From: Acidobacterium sp.
GTDB lineage: Bacteria; Acidobacteriota; Terriglobia; Terriglobales; Acidobacteriaceae
NCBI GenBank assembly: GCA_003152595.1
Contig: PMAM01000210.1
Coordinates: forward strand, 5,176-17,946
DNA: 12,771 bases
Direction of reading: 5' to 3'
The notes beneath the pieces were generated by a model. That model had not been told where the DNA came from, ran no database searches, and saw only the letters and a list, made by a program, of their open reading frames with translations. Positions 5,840 through 12,771 of the stretch are shown in pieces (the stretch's first letter is position 1; every line of letters begins with the position of its first letter). The position numbers were made by a program, and so were the translations under genes.

Positions 5840-6876
5840 GACACCCACTTCAGAAGGCGGATTACGCCCATCGGCGTGGCCCGGGAATGTGCCGACACGT
5901 TCTCTCTTTGGTGAATCTCCTCGCGGCGCGTTTCGTAATAGCGGTACGCCTGCACCAGCATTTCTTCGTTCGTAAGCGTGGGCTGCCAGCCAAGACGCGC
6001 CTGAATCTTCGATGTATCAAACATGAAGTCTTCGGCGATCATCCGGTAGTGGTAAGGGCCCAGGGGCGAGACGTGCAGCCGGTGTGCAAGCCGCATGGCG
6101 GCCACTGCTGGCCCGAGCGGCAGCGATCTGACCTTTGAGGAACTGCCCGCCGCGTCGATGACGGCCTGATAAACGTCCCGCAGCGGTCTTACATTGGCCG
6201 AACCTACATGGAAGATGTCCGATTCACCGGGACGCATTGCCGCGAGACAGGCCCGCACAAGATCCACCGCGTAGATGAACTGGTAGCGATTGCGGCCATG
6301 GCCCACCACCCACACGGTCTTTCCGTCATGGATGAACTCGAACAGAATCGCCAGCAGGCCAAGCCGTCCGCGATCGATGATGGTGGGACAGCGGAGGACG
6401 ACTACACCCATATAGCGGGAGTAGCGCGCGAGGATTTCTTCGGCGGCAGGTTTGGAACGGCCATAGATTTCGGCTGGCGCCGGAGGCTCGCTTTCGGATA
6501 TCAGGTGGCCCGGATTACTCGCCCACAGGCAATTCGTGGACGTGAAGATCAGCCTGGGGACGCCATAGTCCCGGCAGGCCTCCGCGAGCATGCGCGTGGC
6601 GCCGAGATTCGATGCCCAAAGATCCTGCTCGTCGATCGACATTCCGTGCGCCAGCACCGCAGCGCAGTGAAAGACGGCATCGAATCGGGCGCGCTCGAAA
6701 ACCTCGTTCATCAGCCACGGATCGCGCAGATCGCCCGTAATTTTCGTGAGCCGGGGGTGCCAACTCGGATCGGGCACGCGATCGATGCTGGTCACTTCAT
6801 AGTGCTGTCGTAGCAGGTGGCGCTTGAGGATTCCGCCAAAGAATCCCACGCCCCCGGTCAGCAGTACATGGGGCAT
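5836..6876 (-). CDS. NAD-dependent epimerase/dehydratase (extended SDR)
   Basis: This is a 346-residue Rossmann-fold enzyme of the extended short-chain dehydrogenase family, which acts on nucleotide-sugars or related substrates. It shows the cofactor loop TGGVGFFGG (7-15), an acidic residue after beta-2 (Asp32) that favours NAD over NADP, GDLRD (48-52), HCAA (70-73), FTSTN (111-115) and the catalytic Tyr138-Lys142 (IYGRSK). The C-terminal part has FIYAVDLVRACLAAM and FDTSKIQARLGWQPT, the latter typical of sugar epimerases. The exact reaction cannot be told. It is the first gene of a minus-strand pair, its stop sharing ATGA with the GT-C gene, which suggests supply or modification of a sugar used by that transferase. 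The 239 bases upstream of it (6877-7115) hold no other gene; a short inverted repeat (GAGGA, CCA, TCCTC) lies just before the start. Confidence 0.88.
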   Translation of the reverse strand: MPHVLLTGGVGFFGGILKRHLLRQHYEVTSIDRVPDPSWHPRLTKITGDLRDPWLMNEVFERARFDAVFHCAAVLAHGMSIDEQDLWASNLGATRMLAEACRDYGVPRLIFTSTNCLWASNPGHLISESEPPAPAEIYGRSKPAAEEILARYSRYMGVVVLRCPTIIDRGRLGLLAILFEFIHDGKTVWVVGHGRNRYQFIYAVDLVRACLAAMRPGESDIFHVGSANVRPLRDVYQAVIDAAGSSSKVRSLPLGPAVAAMRLAHRLHVSPLGPYHYRMIAEDFMFDTSKIQARLGWQPTLTNEEMLVQAYRYYETRREEIHQRENVSAHSRATPMGVIRLLKWVS

Positions 6877-7115
6877 CCGAGAGGACCATCCTCAACAAAG
6901 AAAAAATTGGACTTGCCTCGTGCTGTGGCCCCGCTCGGTCGATCCGCTCCCTCCGGACCCGATCCTCGCTGGGATGAGTCGCAGACATCGCGGAACAAGG
7001 AACACTTATTTCAGATGAAGCGCGGTGGAGGAGCGGATGCCTGTGGTAGGTCGTAAGCGGCAGTCCGCAGGCGATGAGAGTGTGGGTTGTTGGGTTGGCT
7101 GAACCGCGTGGAATT

Positions 7116-7589
7116 TTATAGTTTCTTTGCGCGCGCGTAATCGCCGCTCTTCCCGCCGGATTTGCGCTCGAGCCTTAGATCGCGAATAACGATGCCCTTA
7201 TCCAGCGCCTTGCACATGTCGTAGACCGTCAACGCGGCGACGGCAGCTGCGGTCATCGCTTCCATTTCGACGCCGGTACCGGCCGTGGTGGCGGCGACCG
7301 CGTGGATCGCGATGCCGTCGGCAACCACTTCGGTGCGGACGTCAACGAAGCTGAGCGGCAGCGGGTGGCACATCGGGATGAGGTCGGCGGTACGCTTCGC
7401 GGCCTGGATGCCGGCGATGCGAGCGACTTCCAGCGGATTGCCTTTCGGGTTGTGCGGGAGAGCGGCGAGCGTTGCAGCGTTGAGCACGACGAAGGCAGAG
7501 GCCTCCGCTTCGCGGCGAGTCGCGGTCTTGTCGCTGACATCGACCATGCGCGCTTCGCCGGCGTCGTCAAAATGCGAAAGCTTGCTCAT
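7116..7589 (-). CDS. moaC: Cyclic pyranopterin monophosphate synthase (MoaC)
   Basis: MoaC converts 3',8-cyclo-7,8-dihydroGTP, made by MoaA, into cyclic pyranopterin monophosphate, an early step of molybdenum cofactor synthesis in the cytoplasm. The protein is 157 residues, the usual length. The signatures are clear: MVDVSDKTATRREA (15-28), RIAGIQAAKRTADLIPMCHPLPL (57-79 region, with His75), GTGVEMEAMTAA (104-115, Glu108 and Glu110), and VYDMCKALDKG (122-132, Asp124 and Lys127), followed by a Gly/Lys-rich end (KSGGKSGDY). The frame runs open further upstream, but the ATG at 7589 matches the family N-terminus. Its ribosome site is weak (GAGAG). It is the last gene of the minus-strand run lhr, small Cys protein, moaC. 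No other moa or moe gene is in the window. Confidence 0.96.
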   Translation of the reverse strand: MSKLSHFDDAGEARMVDVSDKTATRREAEASAFVVLNAATLAALPHNPKGNPLEVARIAGIQAAKRTADLIPMCHPLPLSFVDVRTEVVADGIAIHAVAATTAGTGVEMEAMTAAAVAALTVYDMCKALDKGIVIRDLRLERKSGGKSGDYARAKKL

Positions 7590-7647
7590 GCTCTCAAAAG
7601 GATACAGGGGACTGCCCGTCCGGGCGGACGCGCTTCGCGCCATGAGG

Positions 7648-7857
7648 CTATCGTTTCTCGTTGATCGGGGCTTCCGCAAGCTGCCCTCGCCAGGGACAAT
7701 GGCGGCAGCCCGATCCACAGCAATACCCGCGCCGGAGGTGGTAGGCGTCGGTGAAAACGACGTAGGGACCTTCGCGGTAGAAGTCCTCGCCTTCGACGAG
7801 GGGTTTGTTTTCGGGAGTGGCCGGGGCCGGCGCGGAGTCGGAACTCGGGTCAGGCAA
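7648..7857 (-). CDS. Small Cys-rich DUF5522-type protein
   Basis: This small protein of about 69 residues carries the conserved block YHLRRGYCCGSGCRHCPW (39-56), with Cys46, Cys47, Cys51, Cys54 and His53, typical of the DUF5522 family. The cysteines suggest metal binding, but the family has no established function that I know of. Before it comes a Pro/Ser/Asp-rich leader. There is no ATG in a sensible place. The likely start is the TTG at 7857, which overlaps the lhr stop (TTGCCTGA) and has GGAAGG about eight bases upstream; a GTG at 7881 is the alternative, adding eight residues. The gene lies between lhr and moaC on the same strand and is probably translationally coupled to lhr. The family call rests on the Cys motif alone. 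Confidence 0.75.
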   Translation of the reverse strand: MPDPSSDSAPAPATPENKPLVEGEDFYREGPYVVFTDAYHLRRGYCCGSGCRHCPWRGQLAEAPINEKR

Positions 7858-10800
7858 GGGCGCCGCCTTCCAGCGGAGCACCGAACGCGAATGTCTGCGG
7901 CGCGGGCATCTCGATGACCGCGGTCTCCGCCTCGGTGGGCGCCAGTGGCAGCGTGACGGAGTTGCCGGCAATGGACGCCGGACGCTCGCCGGGAACCACG
8001 ATGCCAACGAGGTTCATTGGGTCGGCGGCGGCGATCGTGAGCGGCGGCATGTCGGCCAGGGTGCGCGTTCGGTTCGCCCGCAGAGAATCGGCAGCCTCGG
8101 GCAGCGCGAACTGCTCGCCGCCGAATCCCGAGACGAAGCGGCCGCCACGCACCATGCCGCGGGCTTCGAGGCGGCGGAACATGCCGACGAGTTCGCGCCA
8201 GGGCGGGACCGTGGTTTCGCGCGCGAGCACATCGCGCACAACGACGCCGTAGCGGCGAAGTAGCATACGGCAGGCGGATTCTATCTGCTGATCGCGACGC
8301 GCGGCGGCCTGTGCGGCGGCTTCAGCATCGCGGTGCTTCAACGCGCCGGCGGGGACAGCCTCTTCCGGATCGGCGAGCAGCGCCCAGCGGCCAGAGGCGT
8401 GGCGAGCGCTGGCCTTCGTGCTGCCGGGCGCAGTGAAGGCACGCTTCCGCCGCGGATCGATAAGCAGGCGCAGACTGTCGAAGCCATCGGCATGAACGAC
8501 GCCGGCGGCGACAAGTTCCCACAAGGCGCGGTGAACCTCTTCACCGGCGACGCCGAGCATGCGGATCAGATCGGCGGCAAACATCGCTCCCCGATCGGTG
8601 AGGAGCGAACGGACGCGATTGGCGAGATCGCTGAGGCAGGCGTTGAGGTTCGCCTCGGGAATTTGTCGCTGTGACAGGCACAAATCCATCCACAATGCCT
8701 CTTCGCGGACAAAAAAGGTCACCGGCGCCATGCTGGTGGGGACCACGCGGCGCGGGCCGCCGCTCGCAGCGTCGGCGAAGGCAGGATGTGGCGAGATGCG
8801 GCCCCACCCCACCGCCCCGGTGAGGCAAAGAGCGTCGAGCCAGCGCGGATCGTAGCCGGCGACGCGCTGCGGCAGGATGGAGCGCTCCCACTCCCCCGCG
8901 GGGGCCTCGAATCCTTCGAGGCCGCGCAGCACTTCCAGGAGTCCCTGCTCGCCGCTCACCTGGCGCTGCTCGCCGATGTGCTGCCAGTCGAGCAGAAAGC
9001 GCATATAGACAGCCGGCGTGACGGGCTCGATCTGTTTGCGCAGGGTGGCGAGCGTGCGGCGATGAATGCGCTGCAGGATGCGGCGCTCGCTCCATTCAAT
9101 CTCAGTGTCGGGCACAGATTCTCGACCGTGCCTGCCTTCGAAGACGCCGCGCAGGATGGTTCCGGTGGATTCAAGGTGGACCATCTGCTGGAAAACAGGG
9201 CCCGGATCGAGGCCGAGCTCTTGTGCCATGCGGGCAGATGTGACAGGACCGAGAATTTGTAACCATCCCTGTAACGTTTTCCGCAAAATGTCACTGTTCT
9301 CAGGGACTTCGCCGGGGATTTTCAACATTTCCACAGAGAATTCCACATCCGGCAACAGATTCCTAAGCCATTGAGCCCGTTCAGGCGCGACAAAATACGC
9401 CACCTGCTGGCGTCTGGCGGTCAAAACGCGGTCAGACCGCTCAAGACGGGCGAGGAATACGTCCCAATCCCGGGCACCCGGATGGCGGGTGGTCTCAACA
9501 GGAACGACGACCAGCGAACACAGCAGGTCGTGGAGCTCGTGTTCGTCGCGGATATCGGGCCAGATCTCGTGGCGGATTTCGTCGATCGCTTCCTGCGAGA
9601 GGCGGCCTGCCTCGCCGAGTTCGGCATCGGGCAGGACACCGCGCAACTGGACGGCGCGCGCGCGCCGCTCCTCGAGGCCGGCATCATCGAGGAAGGCATA
9701 AGGTTTGGCGTTGATCAGCTCGTGGGCGAAGGCGGAGGGGGTGGTCGTGTCCACAGCGACGCAACGGATGCGTCCGTCGTGCATCGCTTCAATCACGGCT
9801 TTAAGGCCGTCGAGGTCCATCGCCTCCTGCAGGACATCGCGCATGACTTCCTTCACCAGCGGATGGTCCGGGATCTGAATATCGCCTTCGATGTTCTCGA
9901 AGCAGGCCGCAGCCTGGGGGAAGACGCTGGCCAGAAGATCGTCGCTGCGGATGCGCTGAATCTGCGGTGCGACTTTGCGTCCTTTTTGGAACCGTAACAG
10001 TTGCAAACTCCGCGAGGCATCCCAGCGCCAGCGCGTCTTGAAAATGGGCGAGGCGATCGACGCCTGCTCGAGCAGCTCGCCGACCGTTTGTGTAGTCAGG
10101 AAATGGAAGACGTCGCTGAGCGGAAAGCTGTGCTGTTCCGCAAGACAGATGTTGATGCCGTTGTCGGTCGCCGCGGCCTGCAGCTCGAAATTAAAGCCGC
10201 GGCAGAAGCGCTTCCGCAGCGCAAGGCCCCAAGCCTTGTTGATGCGCCCGCCGAAAGGCGCGTGCAGGATAAGCTGCATGCCGCCGCCTTCGTCGAAGAA
10301 CCGTTCTGCAACAATGGTTGTTACAGATGGAACGACGCCGAGCACGGCGCGGCCCTGGGCAACGTAAGCGATCAGTTGTTCGGCGCCGGAATCGTCGACG
10401 CCACACTCGCTTTTTAGAAACGCTGCCGCTTCGGCGACCTCTGGATTGGCCTGGCTGACGTAGCCGGGCAGGACGTTGCGGGTGCGCTCGTCGATTTCCT
10501 CACGCAGCCCCGCGACGAATTCCGAAAGCTCGCGCGTACGCTGTGGCGCCTCGCCAAACCAGAAGGGCAGCGTGGGCGGGGCTCCGTGCGCGTCTTCGAC
10601 CAGAACGCGGCCGGCACTTTCGATGGTCTGGATGCGCCAACTGGCGTTGCCCAGCTGCACGACGTCGCCGGGCGAAGAATCGACGGCAAAGTGCTCGTCG
10701 AGAGTGGCAATTTGTACCCCTTCCGGTTGCAAAATCACCGGGAAGAGAGCAGCGTCCGGGATGGCGCCGCCATTGGTGATCGCTGTCGTGCGCGCTCCGC

Positions 10801-12334
10801 GGCGGGCCTGCACACGTCCCTGCACGCGATCGCGCAGCAGGTAGGCGCCGTAGCGGCCGCGGCTGGATTCAATGCCCTCGGTCAGCAGATGCAGCGCCTG
10901 GTCGAATTCCTCCCACGGGAGATCGCGGTAAGGCTGCGCTCGTCGAAACACTTCGAAGAGCGTCTTTTCTTCCCACGTCTCCGATGCGCAGGTGGCGACA
11001 AGCTGCTGCATCAGCACGTCGAAGGGCTTCGGCGGAATCTCGAGGCGATCGAGCACGCCGCACCGCATAGCGCGGATCATAGCGGCCTGCTCCATAAGGT
11101 CGTCCCGCGTGAGGGCGAAGAAGCGGCCTTTAGGAATAGCGCCGCGCCAGTGGCCGGCGCGGCCGACACGCTGCATGCCGACCGAGATGGCGCGCGGCGA
11201 CTGAATCTGGCACACCAAATCGACCGTCCCGATGTCGATGCCGAGTTCGAGCGACGCGGTCGCGACGAGCACGCGAACCTGGCCATGCTTAAGGCGATGT
11301 TCGGCATTGAGTCGCAGTTTGCGCGAGAGGCTGCCATGGTGGCATGCCACGTTTTCCACGCCGAGGCGCTCGCCGAGCTGAAAGGCGAGCCTCTCAGCCA
11401 TCGACCGCGTGTTGACGAAGACCAGTGTGGAGCGATGTTCGAGCGCGAGCTCGGCGATACGGGTGTAGACGCTCTCCCAGATGGACATCGTCGCGACCGA
11501 GCCCAGTTCGTCGGTCGGGACTTCAATGGCGAGATCGAGCGAACGGCGCCGCCCTGCCTGGACAATCTCGACTTCGTCGCCGCGAGCACCCCCAAGAAAC
11601 TGCGCGACCAGTTCGATAGGATTCTGCGTGGCGGAAAGACCAATACGTAACGGTGACGGATACGAAAGCAGGCTGGCGCCGGCCATCAGCGTGTTTTCGC
11701 CGGTCACGAGAGCGTCGAGGCGCTCCAGGCTCAGCGCCAGGTGCGATCCGCGCTTGTCATCCGCGATGGCGTGAATCTCGTCGACGATCACGGTGTGCAC
11801 GCGGCGCAGGTGCTCGCGGCTCTTTTGCGCAGTCAGCAGGATGTAGAGCGACTCCGGCGTGGTGACCAGAATGTGCGGTGGTGTTTTCAGCATCGAGCGG
11901 CGCTCCGCCGCAGGCGTATCCCCGGTGCGGACAGCGGCGCGAACCGGTGGGCAGAGGTACCCGCGCTCGAGCGCGAGCTGCTGAATTTCCTTCAGAGGCG
12001 TTTCGAGGTTCTTCTGGACGTCGTTCGAGAGCGCTTTCAGCGGCGAGACGTAGACGACCTCCGTTTCGCAGCCCAGCCGGCCTTCGAGCGCTTTGCGGAT
12101 GAGGCCGTCGATACAAATGAGAAACGCCGCGAGGGTCTTGCCGGAGCCGGTGGGTGCGGAGATGAGCACGGGCCTGCCGTCGCGGATGACAGGCCAGCCC
12201 AGTTCCTGCGGCTCAGTGGGCGTACCGAAGCGGCGCACGAACCACTCCTGCACAAGCGGGTGCGCCCATCGCAGGGAGTCGGGAATAGGGAGGTCCAGTG
12301 GGATCTCCGGGACTGGGGTCACCGGGGAGAGCAT
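7850..12334 (-). CDS. lhr: Lhr-family large ATP-dependent helicase
   Basis: This is a 1,494-residue superfamily 2 helicase of the Lhr type, a 3'-5' translocase linked to nucleic-acid repair. Its length matches E. coli Lhr (about 1,538). RecA domain 1 carries Walker A APTGSGKT (60-67), VSPLKALSND (96-105), TTPESLY (158-164), DEIH (185-188) and SAT (234-236). RecA domain 2 carries LVFVNTRSMAERLAFQLG, HHGSLSR, VATASLELGID and QRVGRAGH. The Lhr core follows, with FNFELQAAATDNGINICLAE, FKTRWRWDASRSLQLLRF, QRIRSDDLLASVFP and IPDHPLVKEV. The remaining roughly 600 residues form the Lhr C-terminal domain of winged-helix modules, ending with WRELVGMFRRLEARG and GGRFVSGFGGEQFALPEA. A uracil-glycosylase activity is reported for this region in E. 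coli; I cannot confirm it here. The start has no spaced ribosome site; a TAGAAT seven bases upstream suggests a leaderless mRNA. Confidence 0.95.
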   Translation of the reverse strand: MLSPVTPVPEIPLDLPIPDSLRWAHPLVQEWFVRRFGTPTEPQELGWPVIRDGRPVLISAPTGSGKTLAAFLICIDGLIRKALEGRLGCETEVVYVSPLKALSNDVQKNLETPLKEIQQLALERGYLCPPVRAAVRTGDTPAAERRSMLKTPPHILVTTPESLYILLTAQKSREHLRRVHTVIVDEIHAIADDKRGSHLALSLERLDALVTGENTLMAGASLLSYPSPLRIGLSATQNPIELVAQFLGGARGDEVEIVQAGRRRSLDLAIEVPTDELGSVATMSIWESVYTRIAELALEHRSTLVFVNTRSMAERLAFQLGERLGVENVACHHGSLSRKLRLNAEHRLKHGQVRVLVATASLELGIDIGTVDLVCQIQSPRAISVGMQRVGRAGHWRGAIPKGRFFALTRDDLMEQAAMIRAMRCGVLDRLEIPPKPFDVLMQQLVATCASETWEEKTLFEVFRRAQPYRDLPWEEFDQALHLLTEGIESSRGRYGAYLLRDRVQGRVQARRGARTTAITNGGAIPDAALFPVILQPEGVQIATLDEHFAVDSSPGDVVQLGNASWRIQTIESAGRVLVEDAHGAPPTLPFWFGEAPQRTRELSEFVAGLREEIDERTRNVLPGYVSQANPEVAEAAAFLKSECGVDDSGAEQLIAYVAQGRAVLGVVPSVTTIVAERFFDEGGGMQLILHAPFGGRINKAWGLALRKRFCRGFNFELQAAATDNGINICLAEQHSFPLSDVFHFLTTQTVGELLEQASIASPIFKTRWRWDASRSLQLLRFQKGRKVAPQIQRIRSDDLLASVFPQAAACFENIEGDIQIPDHPLVKEVMRDVLQEAMDLDGLKAVIEAMHDGRIRCVAVDTTTPSAFAHELINAKPYAFLDDAGLEERRARAVQLRGVLPDAELGEAGRLSQEAIDEIRHEIWPDIRDEHELHDLLCSLVVVPVETTRHPGARDWDVFLARLERSDRVLTARRQQVAYFVAPERAQWLRNLLPDVEFSVEMLKIPGEVPENSDILRKTLQGWLQILGPVTSARMAQELGLDPGPVFQQMVHLESTGTILRGVFEGRHGRESVPDTEIEWSERRILQRIHRRTLATLRKQIEPVTPAVYMRFLLDWQHIGEQRQVSGEQGLLEVLRGLEGFEAPAGEWERSILPQRVAGYDPRWLDALCLTGAVGWGRISPHPAFADAASGGPRRVVPTSMAPVTFFVREEALWMDLCLSQRQIPEANLNACLSDLANRVRSLLTDRGAMFAADLIRMLGVAGEEVHRALWELVAAGVVHADGFDSLRLLIDPRRKRAFTAPGSTKASARHASGRWALLADPEEAVPAGALKHRDAEAAAQAAARRDQQIESACRMLLRRYGVVVRDVLARETTVPPWRELVGMFRRLEARGMVRGGRFVSGFGGEQFALPEAADSLRANRTRTLADMPPLTIAAADPMNLVGIVVPGERPASIAGNSVTLPLAPTEAETAVIEMPAPQTFAFGAPLEGGALA

Positions 12335-12340
12335 CCGCCT

Positions 12341-12346
12341 ATTCTA
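12341..12346 (-). promoter_or_regulatory. Candidate -10 element of lhr
   Basis: The minus strand reads TAGAAT, then six bases (AGGCGG), then the lhr ATG. A sigma70-type start would fall at or next to the ATG, giving a leaderless transcript. The same hexamer precedes rnpB. No good -35 is visible, so this is a weak call. Confidence 0.3.
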
Positions 12347-12485
12347 CTCGGGTTTTCGTTTCTTCTTCGCCCCGGAGCGAGCGGTTTGGTGGGATTCAGG
12401 CGGAGCGCTTCGCAACCGCTTGATCGGGCGCAGCAGGGCGGGGCATCCTGAGCATGTATTCTCCTGGTACGGGCACGGAGCAGCC

Positions 12486-12749
12486 ATGAATTCGATTGCC
12501 GGCGAGTGCATCGCACTCATCGCGAAACAGAAAAGCATTCCACCGGATCTGATACGCCTCGACAGCACCTTCGACGAGCTGGCACTGGACTCGCTGGACC
12601 GGGTGAGCCTGGCCTTCGACATCGAGGAGAAGTACGAGATCGAGATTCCGGAGGGCAAACTGGGCCAGATCAAAACGGTGAACGACATGGTGACGGGAAT
12701 TGAAGACGCGCTTCGCCAGAAGGGCGCCACTTCCCAAGCCAGAGCATGA
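12486..12749 (+). CDS. Acyl carrier protein
   Basis: This 87-residue acidic protein matches the acyl carrier protein fold. It has helix 1 (IAGECIALIAKQ), the attachment motif LALDSLDRVSLAFDIEEKY (32-50) with Ser36 as the phosphopantetheine site, and the helix 3-4 region (GQIKTVNDMVTGIEDAL). It carries acyl intermediates for a fatty-acid, lipid or polyketide synthase in the cytoplasm. The ATG at 12486 has GGAG (12477-12480) five bases upstream. Its stop overlaps the next start as ATGA, so it is coupled to the following gene, probably a ketoacyl synthase. The sequence departs from standard AcpP wording, and no fabD or fabG is in the window, so it may be a dedicated carrier of a secondary pathway. 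The 151 bases between it and the divergent lhr hold the promoters for both. Confidence 0.92.
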   Translation: MNSIAGECIALIAKQKSIPPDLIRLDSTFDELALDSLDRVSLAFDIEEKYEIEIPEGKLGQIKTVNDMVTGIEDALRQKGATSQARA

Positions 12750-12771
12750 CGCGGGTCGTGATCACCGGGGC
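12746..12771 (+). CDS. Start of a probable beta-ketoacyl-ACP synthase (cut by window end)
   Basis: Only eight full codons are visible, encoding MTRVVITG. This is the usual N-terminus of FabF-type ketoacyl synthases (RVVVTGLG or RVVITGxG). The ATG overlaps the ACP stop codon as ATGA, the normal tight pairing of an ACP gene with its ketosynthase. A short-chain dehydrogenase start cannot be fully excluded from so few residues. Confidence 0.5.

Noticed and set aside
6208..6813. 201-codon plus-strand open frame
   Set aside because: It is antisense to the epimerase, whose Rossmann and YxxxK motifs are intact.
10586..11650. 354-codon plus-strand open frame and several others (9371-9997, 8786-9262, 11741-12451)
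   Set aside because: They lie antisense to the Lhr gene, whose protein is clearly conserved end to end; they are GC-driven shadow frames without recognisable domains.
1..12771. CRISPR arrays, insertion sequences, tRNA genes, defence or toxin systems
   Set aside because: I looked for regular repeats, terminal inverted repeats, transposase motifs, tRNA-like T-loops and known defence domains and found none; Lhr alone is a common repair helicase, not evidence of a defence island.

Overview
The window looks like ordinary chromosomal DNA of a GC-rich bacterium. The gene content fits an Acidobacteriota-type genome: a succinylase-type DapD, a full-length Lhr helicase of about 1,490 residues, a single type A RNase P RNA gene, and a GT-C membrane protein fused to a C-terminal soluble domain. 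That placement is an inference from gene style; no 16S or other marker is present. I see no CRISPR array, transposase, integrase, tRNA, rRNA operon or phage gene.

Layout. At 1-435 (+) is the 3' end of an unrecognised gene. It meets dapD (436-1287, -) tail to tail with no spacer. Upstream of dapD on the same strand is a 67-residue unknown protein (1358-1561, -) with a strong ribosome binding site. The short divergent region 1562-1736 carries a near-perfect dyad at 1622-1644 and leads into thiL (1737-2765, +), then a stand-alone response-regulator receiver (2974-3381, +). A hairpin (3461-3493) separates this from the RNase P RNA gene rnpB, about 3501-3964 on the minus strand. rnpB is preceded (on the minus strand) by an NAD-dependent epimerase (5836-6876) and a GT-C-type polytopic membrane protein. 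The membrane protein is split into two frames (4790-5839 and 3975-4892), apparently by a single lost base. The rest of the minus strand is a tight unit: lhr (7850-12334), then a small DUF5522-type Cys protein (7648-7857), then moaC (7116-7589). Divergent from lhr are an acyl carrier protein gene (12486-12749, +) and the first codons of what is probably a ketoacyl-ACP synthase (12746 to the window edge), joined by an ATGA overlap.

How the genes work together. Most are housekeeping: lysine and peptidoglycan precursor (dapD), thiamine cofactor (thiL), tRNA maturation (rnpB), molybdenum cofactor (moaC), nucleic-acid repair (lhr) and fatty-acid or polyketide chemistry (ACP plus KAS). The epimerase and GT-C pair suggests a small envelope-glycan unit. 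The non-coding stretches 2766-2973 and 6877-7115, each under 300 bases, hold no gene I can support.

I did not find a convincing new multi-gene system. The items most worth a second look are the frameshifted GT-C gene, the roughly 120-nt expansion in rnpB, the rnpB promoter overlapping the preceding stop codon, the dyad between the 67-residue gene and thiL, and the small lhr-moaC linker protein.
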